Below, piece after piece: positions 1 to 6,490 of a stretch of DNA of 8,791 bases (positions are counted from its first letter, which is position 1; each line of letters begins with the position of its first letter). The stretch covers positions 1-8,791 of the forward strand of contig JAURLF010000165.1 of assembly GCA_030831375.1 (NCBI GenBank), in the 5' to 3' direction. The notes below the pieces were generated by a model. The model saw only the letters and a list, made by a program, of their open reading frames with translations. It was not told the DNA's origin and ran no database searches. The stretch is from Gaiellales bacterium. GTDB taxonomy: Bacteria > Actinomycetota > Thermoleophilia > Gaiellales > F1-60-MAGs149. The position numbers and the translations under genes are program-made.

Positions 1-350
1 CGCCGCTGCGCGAGGCACTGCTCGCGGCCGTGCGGGTGATCAACCGAATCGCCGGGGGGCCGTCGCGCGGCGTCGCCTTCGACATCTGGGGCGAGGCGAC
101 ACGCGACCGCGAGCTCGGTCGGCTGGCGACCGCGCGCCTGGGCGCCGTCCGCGACCGCTTCGTCGACGCGGCCCGGCGCGCCGTCGCCTCCGGCGAGCTG
201 CCCGCGTCGCTCGACGCGGCGCAGGTCGGGACGGCGCTGTTCGCGGCCTGCGTGCCCGGGTACTACACGCTGCGGATGACGGTCGACGGCACGGCGCCCG
301 AGGCGTATGTCGATGGCCTCCTGGCCGGGGCCGGGGCGCGGCCCCGCTAG
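1..350 (+). CDS. TetR/AcrR-family regulator, C-terminal part (5' end outside window)
   Basis: An open frame enters at the left edge (first full codon at position 3) and ends at the TAG at 348-350, leaving 115 residues. They have the look of a TetR-family C-terminal ligand and dimerisation domain: amphipathic helices, then a segment around 'ASGELPASLDAAQVGTALFAACVPGYY', matching the usual pattern 'A..G.lp...d....a..l.a...G' of this superfamily. The helix-turn-helix would lie upstream, outside the window, so DNA binding is inferred, not seen. The internal ATG or GTG codons near 30 are not taken as starts because the frame is open to the edge. It lies 73 bases upstream of the P450 gene on the same strand, so it may regulate that gene, but its operator cannot be deduced. 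It could instead belong to another small all-helical family. Confidence 0.6.
   Translation, partial: PLREALLAAVRVINRIAGGPSRGVAFDIWGEATRDRELGRLATARLGAVRDRFVDAARRAVASGELPASLDAAQVGTALFAACVPGYYTLRMTVDGTAPEAYVDGLLAGAGARPR
332..346 (+). terminator. possible GC-rich hairpin at the end of the TetR-like gene
   Basis: CGGGGC (332-337) and GCCCCG (341-346) form a perfect 6-bp stem with a GCG loop, ending two bases before the stop codon. No T-run follows, so this is at best a weak or non-canonical terminator. GC-rich DNA makes such stems by chance, and the hairpin is inside coding sequence. Confidence 0.2.
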
Positions 351-411
351 GCCCCCGGCGCGGAAAACCCGCGTCTGCGGCCCTGCGCATCACCGCCGTT
401 TCCGAGCGCGG

Positions 412-417
412 TAGGCT
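412..417 (+). promoter_or_regulatory. -10 element of a leaderless promoter for the first P450
   Basis: TAGGCT fits the TANNNT -10 consensus and is preceded by CGG. Exactly six bases separate it from the ATG at 424. Transcription normally begins about 7 bases after a -10 hexamer, so the mRNA would start at, or within a base of, the A of the start codon. No Shine-Dalgarno-like sequence lies upstream of this ATG, in contrast to most other genes here. I see no good -35 hexamer. The 13-mer GCGGTAGGCTTCC (408-420) recurs unchanged at 1710-1722 before the next gene. Confidence 0.6.
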
Positions 418-423
418 TCCCGC

Positions 424-1692
424 ATGGCCATCGCGACCCCCGCCGACCTCGCGGACATCGACCTCACCGACCTCGAGACCTTCGTGCAGCGGACGCCGCA
501 CGACTGGTTCAAGCGCCTGCGCGACGAGGACCCGTGCCACTGGCAGGACGAGGCGAACGGCCGCGGCTTCTGGTCGATCACCCGCTACGAGGACATCCTC
601 GCGCTGCAGAAGCAGCCGCTCGTCTTCTCGGCCGGCGTCGGGGGCACCTCGCTCGACGACCTCACGCCCGAGCAGGTCGAGGCGCGCATGTCCCTGCTCG
701 ACATGGACCCGCCGCGCCACACCCGCCTGCGCGCGCTCGTCAACCGCGGCTTCACGCCGAAGGCCGTCAAGGTCTACGAGGACCGCATCCGGATGCTGAT
801 CCGGACGATCCTCGAGGAGAACATGCCGGACCGCGAGTTCGACTTCGTCGACCGCATCTCGATCGAGCTGCCGATGCAGATCCTCTCGGACATCATGGGC
901 ACCCCCCTCGAGGACCGGCGCACCCTCGTCAACCTCGGTGACCGCCTGCTCGGCAACACCGAGCCCGAGTTCGTCGGCGACCTCGTCAAGGACCAGAGCG
1001 ACCTCTCGCAGTACGCGCACCTCCCCTTCTCGAGTCCGGCCGCGCTCGAGATGTTCGACTACGCGCTCGGGCTCGCCGACCTCAAGCGGGCCGAGCCCGG
1101 CGAGGACGTGGTCACGATCCTGATCAACTCCGAGATCGACGGTGACCGCCTCTCGGAACACGAGTTCAAGCTCTTCTTCCTGCTCCTGATCACGGCGGGC
1201 AACGAGACGACGCGCCACACGATGTCGCACGGCATCCAGGCGCTGCTCGAGAACCGCGACCAGCTCGAGCGGCTCTGCGCCGACCCGTCGCTGGCGGGCT
1301 CCGCGGCGGAGGAGATCATCCGCTGGGCGACCGCCGTGCACCACTTCCGGCGCACCGCGACCGAGGACGTCGAGGTCCACGGCAAGACGGTCCGGGAGGG
1401 CGACAAGGTCGTGCTCTGGTTCACGTCCGCCAACCGCGACGAGCGCCACTTCGACCGGCCGATGCGCTTCGACGTCGGCCGCACCCCGAACAAGCACATG
1501 GCGTTCGGCCTCGGCGGGCCCCACTACTGCCTCGGCTCGCACCTCGCGCGCCTCGAGATCAAGGTCTGGCTCGAGGAGCTGGTCCCCTACCTGCCCGATC
1601 TGCACCTCGCCGGCCCGGTCGACCGCATGCGCTCGAACTTCTTCAACGGCATCAAGCGCATCCCGGTCCGCTACGAGGGCGACCGGGCCTAG
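424..1692 (+). CDS. cytochrome P450 (first of two paralogs)
   Basis: A complete 422-residue bacterial class P450, a soluble haem monooxygenase that hydroxylates its substrate using electrons from a ferredoxin. The hallmarks are all present: I-helix 'AGNETT' (258-263) for oxygen activation, the K-helix ExxR pair E297/R300 in 'EEIIRW', and the haem-binding loop 'FGLGGPHYCLG' with proximal cysteine C369. 'DMDPPRHTRLR' (93-103) is the usual C-helix entry. The end 'MRSNFFNGIKRIPVRY' resembles the CYP124/CYP125/CYP142 and linalool-monooxygenase group, which act on terpenoid, sterol or branched lipid chains; this is only a hint at substrate. Length is normal. The start at 424 is chosen because the TANNNT box is placed for a leaderless message. 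An alcohol dehydrogenase follows after 55 bases and could oxidise the hydroxylated product. No ferredoxin gene is nearby. The exact CYP family is not assignable by eye. Confidence 0.95.
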   Translation: MAIATPADLADIDLTDLETFVQRTPHDWFKRLRDEDPCHWQDEANGRGFWSITRYEDILALQKQPLVFSAGVGGTSLDDLTPEQVEARMSLLDMDPPRHTRLRALVNRGFTPKAVKVYEDRIRMLIRTILEENMPDREFDFVDRISIELPMQILSDIMGTPLEDRRTLVNLGDRLLGNTEPEFVGDLVKDQSDLSQYAHLPFSSPAALEMFDYALGLADLKRAEPGEDVVTILINSEIDGDRLSEHEFKLFFLLLITAGNETTRHTMSHGIQALLENRDQLERLCADPSLAGSAAEEIIRWATAVHHFRRTATEDVEVHGKTVREGDKVVLWFTSANRDERHFDRPMRFDVGRTPNKHMAFGLGGPHYCLGSHLARLEIKVWLEELVPYLPDLHLAGPVDRMRSNFFNGIKRIPVRYEGDRA

Positions 1693-1713
1693 CCGCCCGC
1701 GGCCGCGAGGCGG

Positions 1714-1719
1714 TAGGCT
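1714..1719 (+). promoter_or_regulatory. -10 element upstream of the alcohol dehydrogenase
   Basis: TAGGCT lies inside the same 13-mer (GCGGTAGGCTTCC, 1710-1722) that precedes the first P450. Here the start codon is 28 bases downstream, giving a leader of about 20-22 bases that carries the ribosome site GGGGAGG (1734-1740), seven bases before ATG 1748. The dehydrogenase can therefore be transcribed separately even though it follows the P450 by only 55 bases. No convincing -35 is seen. Confidence 0.5.
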
Positions 1720-1747
1720 TCCGGCGTCACCCAGGGGAGGACGGGGA

Positions 1748-2704
1748 ATGCTGGCAGTGCGGCTCCACGGGGGCGATGGCGCCCTCCACTTCGACGACAT
1801 CGACGTGCCCGTCGCGGCCGACGACGACCAGGTCGTCGTCAGGGTCCTCGGCTGCGGGGTCTGCTACTCGGACATCCACGTCGTCGACGGCGACTTCGGC
1901 TCCGAGCCGCGCCCCCTCACCCTCGGCCACGAGGTGACGGGCTTCTCGGAGGAGCACGGCAACGTCTTCGTGTACACCCCGTGGGGCTGCGGGTCGTGCC
2001 GCTTCTGCGCGACGGGCAGCGAGATGATCTGCCCCGACAGCCACGAGGCGGGACTGTTCGACCAGGGCGGCTACGCCGAGTACATGCTCGTCCCGCACCG
2101 GCGCTACATCTTCCCGCTCGGCGACCTCGACCCGATCGACTCGGCCCCGCTCGGCTGCGGCGGGCTGACCGCCTTCCGCGCCGTCAAGCAGGCCCTGCCC
2201 CTGCTCGGCCCCGGCTCGCGCGCGCTCGTCCTCGGTGCCGGGGGCCTCGGCCAGTACGCGATCCAGTACCTGCGCATGCTGTCCGACGCCGAGGTCCACG
2301 TCGGCGACCCCGACCCGGCCAAGTGCGCCACCGCGAAGGAGCTCGGCGCCGCCGAGGCCGCGGCGCCCGCCGACCTCGAGGGGCCGTACACCGCCGTCCT
2401 CGACTTCGTCGCCGCGCAGGCCTCGCTCGAGGAGGGCGTGCGCCTCGTCGACCGCCAGGGCATCCTCGTCGCGATCGGCCTGCACGGCGGCCGCGTGCCG
2501 TTCGGCTTCGGCGCCGTGCCGATGGAGGCCAAGCTGACGACCAGCGTGTGGGGCTCCCTCGGCGACTTCGGCGAGCTGATCCAGCTCGCGCAGCGCGAGC
2601 AGATCCGCCACGTCGTCGAGCGACTGCCCCTGGCGGACGCCGCGATCGCCCACGAGCGCCTGCGCAGGGGCGACGTCAAGGGCCGCTTCGTGCTGGTGCC
2701 GTGA
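1748..2704 (+). CDS. zinc-dependent alcohol dehydrogenase (MDR family), compact form
   Basis: A 318-residue medium-chain dehydrogenase that should interconvert an alcohol and an aldehyde or ketone. Likely catalytic zinc ligands are C39 in 'GVCYSD', H61 in 'GHE' and C137 in 'PLGCGGLTAF'. Structural zinc cysteines are C81, C84, C87 and C95 (spacing 2-2-7). The Rossmann fingerprint 'GAGGLG' is at 163-168, with an acidic residue (D187) at the end of the second strand, which favours NAD over NADP. It is about 25-30 residues shorter than usual: after GHE the loop normally ending in 'VGDRV' is missing about ten residues, and the segment between the dinucleotide strands is also trimmed. All zinc and cofactor residues remain, so it is probably active. 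The ribosome site is GGGGAGG at 1734-1740. Its position after a P450 suggests oxidation of a hydroxylated product, but the substrate is unknown. Confidence 0.92.
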   Translation: MLAVRLHGGDGALHFDDIDVPVAADDDQVVVRVLGCGVCYSDIHVVDGDFGSEPRPLTLGHEVTGFSEEHGNVFVYTPWGCGSCRFCATGSEMICPDSHEAGLFDQGGYAEYMLVPHRRYIFPLGDLDPIDSAPLGCGGLTAFRAVKQALPLLGPGSRALVLGAGGLGQYAIQYLRMLSDAEVHVGDPDPAKCATAKELGAAEAAAPADLEGPYTAVLDFVAAQASLEEGVRLVDRQGILVAIGLHGGRVPFGFGAVPMEAKLTTSVWGSLGDFGELIQLAQREQIRHVVERLPLADAAIAHERLRRGDVKGRFVLVP

Positions 2705-2726
2705 GCGCGGCCCAGCCGGGCCGCGC
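2705..2726 (+). repeat. perfect 9-bp inverted repeat between dehydrogenase and permease
   Basis: GCGCGGCCC (2705-2713) and GGGCCGCGC (2718-2726) form a fully paired 9-bp stem with an AGCC loop. It starts on the base after the dehydrogenase stop and ends six bases before the ATG of the permease. There is no T-run, so it is not a canonical intrinsic terminator. In mRNA it would occupy the space where a ribosome site for the permease should be. It could protect the upstream 3' end, reduce read-through, or limit permease translation. Confidence 0.55.
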
Positions 2727-2732
2727 GGCCTG

Positions 2733-3575
2733 ATGGGCATCACCGTCCTTCTCGGCCTCGCCTGCGCGGTCTGCTGGGGCCTGCCCGACATCGCGCTCGC
2801 CCGTGCGGTGCGCACGGTGGGCATCGTGCCGACCGTGATCGGATCGATCCTGGTCGGCCTGGTCGCGACGGCGCCGCTGCTGCTGTGGGCCGGGCCCCTG
2901 CCCGACCCGACCGTGCGCGGCGTGCTGCTCGTGGTCCTCGCCGGCACCCTCACGCTGGCCGGCTACATGACCGCCTTCAGCGCCTTCAAGATCGGCAAGG
3001 TCAGCGTCGTCGCGCCGATCATCGCCTGCGAGGGCGCCGTCGCCGCCGTCGCGGCGATCCTCTTCTTCGGCGAGCGCCTGGAGCCCGTGATCCTGCTGCT
3101 CCTGCCCGTCGCCGCGGTGGGGGTGGTGCTGGCCGCCATGAGCGGCGACGGCGAGGGCAGGGGCGGCGTGCTGCGGGCCTCCGCCGCGGCGCTCGTCTGG
3201 GGCGGCATCCTGCTCACCGCGGCCCCGGTCGCCGACGAGTTCGGCGTGCTCTGGGGCTTCGCGCTGGTCCGCCTCGTCGCGCTCGTGGTCGCGCTGCCGA
3301 TCGGCCTGGCGCTCGGGACGGCCGGCAACGGCCGCCGCGACTGGCGCAACGTCCTGATCTGGGGCGTCGGCGACAGCGTCGCGTCGCTCCTCTACGTGGC
3401 GGCTGCCGACCGCGGTCCCGTGGCCGTGGCCGGGGTGCTCGCCGCCCAGTTCGCGACGGTCGCGGCGATCGCAGGCGTGGTCATCCTCAAGGAGCGCCTC
3501 AGGGCGCGCCAGTGGGCCGGCGTGGTGCTGGTCCTCGTCGCGGTCACCGCCATCGCGGCGACCGGCGCCGCCTAG
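2733..3575 (+). CDS. DMT-superfamily (EamA-type) transporter
   Basis: A 280-residue, strongly hydrophobic inner-membrane protein with about ten predicted helices in two halves (roughly 1-137 and 146-278), the classic duplicated EamA architecture. Each half ends in the family's short charged motif: 'FFGERLEP' at 111-118 and 'ILKERLRARQWAG' at 251-263, followed by a final helix. Such proteins are typically secondary exporters of amino acids, metabolites or drugs; the substrate cannot be read from sequence. The start is 28 bases after the dehydrogenase stop with no obvious ribosome site, so translational coupling or read-through from the upstream gene is likely. Its TAG (3573-3575) is three bases from the stop of the convergent minus-strand gene. 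Product export or uptake for the P450/dehydrogenase block is possible but only inferred. Confidence 0.9.
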   Translation: MGITVLLGLACAVCWGLPDIALARAVRTVGIVPTVIGSILVGLVATAPLLLWAGPLPDPTVRGVLLVVLAGTLTLAGYMTAFSAFKIGKVSVVAPIIACEGAVAAVAAILFFGERLEPVILLLLPVAAVGVVLAAMSGDGEGRGGVLRASAAALVWGGILLTAAPVADEFGVLWGFALVRLVALVVALPIGLALGTAGNGRRDWRNVLIWGVGDSVASLLYVAAADRGPVAVAGVLAAQFATVAAIAGVVILKERLRARQWAGVVLVLVAVTAIAATGAA

Positions 3576-3578
3576 CGC

Positions 3579-5102
3579 TCAGCAGCAGTCGCAGTCGATG
3601 CCATGCCAGTCCCGCATGTGGTTCTCGACGTGCGGGGGGATCACCTCGGCCGGGTAGTACGTCCGGTAGAAGTCGAGGTCGAGGTGCTGGGCCTGGTACC
3701 AGACGGTCATCAGCATCGGGTCGATCGTGGCCGGGAAGCGGCCGTACGTGTTCCAGATGTAGTTGCACATCACCTTGACGGCGGCGATCGCCTCGTCGGA
3801 CGGGCGCGGCATCACGTCGATCGGGCCGCGGTCCTTCCACGGGATCGGGCGCGTGCCGTCGGTGAAGAGGCCCTTCTTGCCCCAGCGGATGTCGACGACC
3901 GCGTCGACGGCCGCATCCATGGACTTGTGGAACGGCGGGACCATCCCCTCGAAGACGCCCTTCAGGCCGACCGGCACGGACTCGCCGGCGCCGAGCGGCG
4001 CGTCGTCGGGGATCTGGTGCATCTGGAAGCCGAGGTCGCCGCACGGGCCGTGCCCGCCGATCTCGTGCCAGTACTTCTCTCCGCCCATCGTGACGCGGCC
4101 CTTGCCGCCGGAGAACGGGTGGCCGCCGATGCCGATCGCCTGCGTGGCCTGCATCAGGTTCGCGACCATCAGGCCCTGCTCGGTGCCGTTGGCGTCGGTC
4201 ATCTGCCAGCGCTCGAACTCCCAGAAGTCGACCGCGTGCGCCGGGTCGAGCAGGCCGCTCTTGACGAACTCGGCGAGCGGGTCGTTGCCGAGGTGCGGGT
4301 CGACGAGGTAGAAGCCGTGCGGCTTGTCGAAGTAGAGCAGCATCGCGGAGATGCACTGCCGCGTGACGTCGGAGATCGGCATGAACAGCGTGGTGCCGTC
4401 CGAGTTCGGGATGCGGTGGTTGAACGCGAACAGGTTCGGGCGGTCCTTGGGGATCAGCAGGCGGCCGTCCTGCAGCTTGGTGGCGCGCCGGTAGAGCTCG
4501 TTCGGGGCGTCACGGCCCGTGAGCTGGTTGTGCTTCTCGGGGCGCACGTCCCGCTGCGGCAGCGCGTAGACGCCGTCGTCGTTCGTCCAGAACAGCTCGA
4601 CGTTGTGGTTGGCGAGCGGGGACGGGTAGGCGCGGCCCGTGAACGAGCCGATCTTGTCGCCGGACGTCGAGTCGCCGTCCTCGTCGAGGAACGGCCACTC
4701 CTCCGTGGCGATGCCGGTGATGCCGGTAGCCGCGGCGACGAGCAGCGCCTCCTCCTCGTAGGCCAGCGGAATCGGGTCCTTCGTGGACTCGAACGCGAGC
4801 GGGCCGGACAGGACGCCGCCGAGCGGGAAGCGCCGCGAACGGCGCGTGAACAGCGCCTGCAGGGCGGGGAAGGCGTGCGCCGCGGCGAGCGCGCCCGGAT
4901 GGGCCGTCGGCCGGGGCGGCAGCTTCTTGCGCCGCTTCTCGACGTGCTTGGCCTGCTTGAACTTCGGCGCCGACTCGACCTTCTTGGTCACGGCCGCCTT
5001 CGGCTTCGCGGGGGACTTCGCCTTCGGCGCAGCGGCCGCCTTCGCCTTCGCTGCGGCCTTCGGCTTCGCGGCGGTCCTCGTGGGCTTCTCGACTGCGGCC
5101 AT
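3579..5102 (-). CDS. unrecognised 507-residue protein, nitroreductase-like motifs, Lys/Ala-rich tail, Cys-rich C-terminus
   Basis: I do not recognise a named family. Residues 1-60 are a disordered, basic tail rich in Lys, Ala and Pro ('PAKPKAA' type repeats), like bacterial histone-H1-like tails. A folded region follows. 'FTRRSRRFP' (85-93), 'PSPLANHNVELFW' (160-172) and 'ANLMQATQAIGIGG' (314-327) resemble, in the right order, the three FMN-contact segments of nitroreductase/SagB-type flavoproteins (RRSxR start, PSxxN loop, 'nlllaA.alGLG' helix). That fold call is a visual inference. The remainder (about 330-507) is rich in Trp, His, Pro and Gly without a match I know, and it ends in 'HGIDCDCC', possibly metal- or thiol-active. 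Start at 5102: GAGGAG (plus positions 5111-5116) lies eight bases upstream. It follows the GS-like gene by 17 bases, so it is almost certainly co-transcribed and may act on the same compound. The longer same-frame extension to 5840 is the GS-like gene read out of frame. Confidence 0.88.
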   Translation of the reverse strand: MAAVEKPTRTAAKPKAAAKAKAAAAPKAKSPAKPKAAVTKKVESAPKFKQAKHVEKRRKKLPPRPTAHPGALAAAHAFPALQALFTRRSRRFPLGGVLSGPLAFESTKDPIPLAYEEEALLVAAATGITGIATEEWPFLDEDGDSTSGDKIGSFTGRAYPSPLANHNVELFWTNDDGVYALPQRDVRPEKHNQLTGRDAPNELYRRATKLQDGRLLIPKDRPNLFAFNHRIPNSDGTTLFMPISDVTRQCISAMLLYFDKPHGFYLVDPHLGNDPLAEFVKSGLLDPAHAVDFWEFERWQMTDANGTEQGLMVANLMQATQAIGIGGHPFSGGKGRVTMGGEKYWHEIGGHGPCGDLGFQMHQIPDDAPLGAGESVPVGLKGVFEGMVPPFHKSMDAAVDAVVDIRWGKKGLFTDGTRPIPWKDRGPIDVMPRPSDEAIAAVKVMCNYIWNTYGRFPATIDPMLMTVWYQAQHLDLDFYRTYYPAEVIPPHVENHMRDWHGIDCDCC

Positions 5103-5119
5103 GGCGGCGGCTCCTCGGG

Positions 5120-6427
5120 TCAGACGGTGCGCAGGTAGCGGTCGTAATCCCACTGGGTGACCGCGGTGATGAACGAGCTCCACTCGCGCTCGGCGAGTAC
5201 GCACAGATCGTGGCAGACGTCCTCGCCCAGGATCTCCTGGATGACGGCATCTGCCCGGAAGGCGGCGATCGACTGCTCGAGCGTGGTCGGCAGCGGGGAG
5301 CCCGACTCGTACAGGTTGCCGCTCATCACCTCGCCCGGGTCGGCCGCGGACTCGAGGCCGGCGCAGACGGCGGCCAGAAGGCCCGCGATCGCCCAGTACG
5401 GGTTCGCGTCGGAGGCGCCGGTGCGCAGCTCGACGCGGGTCGAGTTCTCCGACTCGATCAGCGAGCGGATCGCGCAGGTGCGGTTGTCGCGCGACCAGGT
5501 GGCGGTGGTCGGGGCGAACGAGCCGGCCTCGAAGCGCTTGTACGAGTTGACGGTCGGCGAGCCCGGCAGGGTGATGCCGGCGAGGTGCTCCATCATGCCG
5601 CCGATCGCCATGCGCGCGACGGGGGACTCGCCCCCGTCGACGGGGGCGAAGGCGTTCCGGCCGTCCTTCCACAGCGAGACGTGGAGGTGCATCGAACAGC
5701 CGGACATGACGTTGAACGGCTTCGCCATGAAGGTCGCGACGACGCCGTGGCGGCGCGCCACCTCGCGGATGCCGTACTTCATCCGGAACGCCTGGTCGGC
5801 GGCCCAGACGGGGTCGCCGTGGTTGAGGTTGACCTCGCACTGGCCGGGGCCGTACTCGACGTTCGAGCCCTCGACCTCGACGAAGCCGCGCAGGCCGTCG
5901 AGGAACTCCGAGAAGGCCGGCTCCATCTCGTTGGCCTTGATCAGCGAGTAGCAGTGGATGCCGTCGGAGATCGGCTGGGCCTGCTCATCGACGAGGTAGA
6001 ACTCGATCTCGGCGCCGATCGAGGCCGTGTAGCCGAGCCCCGCGAGGCGCTCGACGACGCGCTTGAGGACGCTGCGCGGGGCGTACCTGAGCATGTCGCC
6101 GTGGTGGTCGAAGACGTCGCCCTGCACGATCGCGACGCCCGGGCGCCACGGGAGCGCCTTGGCGGTGGCGACGTCCGGCCTGACGAAGAAGTCGGGGTAG
6201 CCCGTCTCCCAGCTGGACACGCGGCAGCCGTCGAGGACGTCGGCCGTGTGGTCCCAGGTCAGGGTGGCGTCGGCGAACGCGATGCCCTTGTCGAGCCGCG
6301 CCACGAAGATGTCGGCCGGGATGCGCTTGCCGCGCGGATGGCCCTGGTGGTCGGCCCAGGCGACCTCCACCTCGCGGATCTCGCCCCTCTCGATGGCCTG
6401 CAAGAGATCGAACTGGTCAGCGCCCAT
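5120..6427 (-). CDS. glutamine synthetase-like gamma-glutamyl amide ligase (GlnA3/PuuA type)
   Basis: A 435-residue member of the glutamine synthetase family, which joins glutamate to ammonia or an amine using ATP. The active-site elements are present: 'GAEIEF' (metal ligands E140, E142), 'NVEYGPGQCEVN' (E191, E198), 'SMHLHVSLW' (H247, H249), 'NSYKRFEAG' (294-302), 'NRTCAIR' (315-321) and 'RVELR' (331-335) followed by 'ANPYWA'. The N-terminal beta-grasp loop, which in true ammonia-using enzymes reads 'FDGSSI.GF', is here 'FADATLTWDH' (51-60), so the ammonium-handling Asp context is missing. The adenylylation-type loop is altered too ('NLYESGSPLP'). Both point to an amine substrate, as in gamma-glutamyl-putrescine, -polyamine or -isopropylamide synthetases. 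Start at 6427: GAGGAGGGG (plus positions 6436-6444) lies eight bases upstream. It sits between a P450 and the 507-residue gene in one operon. The exact amine is unknown; a housekeeping nitrogen-assimilation role is unlikely. Confidence 0.9.
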   Translation of the reverse strand: MGADQFDLLQAIERGEIREVEVAWADHQGHPRGKRIPADIFVARLDKGIAFADATLTWDHTADVLDGCRVSSWETGYPDFFVRPDVATAKALPWRPGVAIVQGDVFDHHGDMLRYAPRSVLKRVVERLAGLGYTASIGAEIEFYLVDEQAQPISDGIHCYSLIKANEMEPAFSEFLDGLRGFVEVEGSNVEYGPGQCEVNLNHGDPVWAADQAFRMKYGIREVARRHGVVATFMAKPFNVMSGCSMHLHVSLWKDGRNAFAPVDGGESPVARMAIGGMMEHLAGITLPGSPTVNSYKRFEAGSFAPTTATWSRDNRTCAIRSLIESENSTRVELRTGASDANPYWAIAGLLAAVCAGLESAADPGEVMSGNLYESGSPLPTTLEQSIAAFRADAVIQEILGEDVCHDLCVLAEREWSSFITAVTQWDYDRYLRTV

Positions 6428-6462
6428 GGTGGCGTCCCCTCCTCGCGTTTCGCCCCTCCCCG

Positions 6463-6477
6463 GGCACAGGTCGTGCC
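6463..6477 (-). repeat. small hairpin in the spacer before the GS-like gene
   Basis: GGCAC (6463-6467) and GTGCC (6473-6477) pair as a 5-bp stem with a five-base loop, extendable by two G-C pairs across one bulged base. It lies in the 63-base gap between the second P450 and the GS-like gene, within the presumed leader of the latter. There is no T-run, so it is not a clear terminator. It could be a processing or attenuation element, or chance. Confidence 0.2.
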
Positions 6478-6480
6478 GGC

Positions 6481-6486
6481 AGGATA
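6481..6486 (-). promoter_or_regulatory. possible internal -10 element for the GS-like gene
   Basis: Read on the minus strand this is TATCCT preceded by CGGG, which fits TANNNT and the GGTA start seen in the other candidate promoters here. It lies just past the P450 stop (6491-6493) and would give a leader of about 47 bases before ATG 6427. No good -35 is visible. If real, the ligase and the 507-residue gene can be expressed without the P450. Confidence 0.25.
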
Positions 6487-6490
6487 CCCG

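Noticed and set aside
40..1800. A 586-codon open frame on the minus strand
   Set aside because: It is antisense to the TetR-like gene and the first P450 and has the same low-complexity composition; no motif or ribosome site supports it.
4923..5090. Lys/Ala codon repeats considered as a tandem DNA repeat
   Set aside because: The units are imperfect and vary in length and order. They are better explained as a low-complexity protein tail than as a DNA repeat element.
3603..5138. A 511-codon open frame on the plus strand
   Set aside because: It is antisense to the 507-residue gene. Its Arg/Leu/Gly repeats mirror the Lys/Ala tail coding sequence. The sense frame has a ribosome site, correct operon spacing and a globular composition.
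5103..5840. Extension of the 507-residue protein upstream to 5840 as one 753-residue fusion
   Set aside because: The extra part is the GS-like gene read in the wrong frame, while the ATG at 5102 has a GAGGAG site eight bases upstream.
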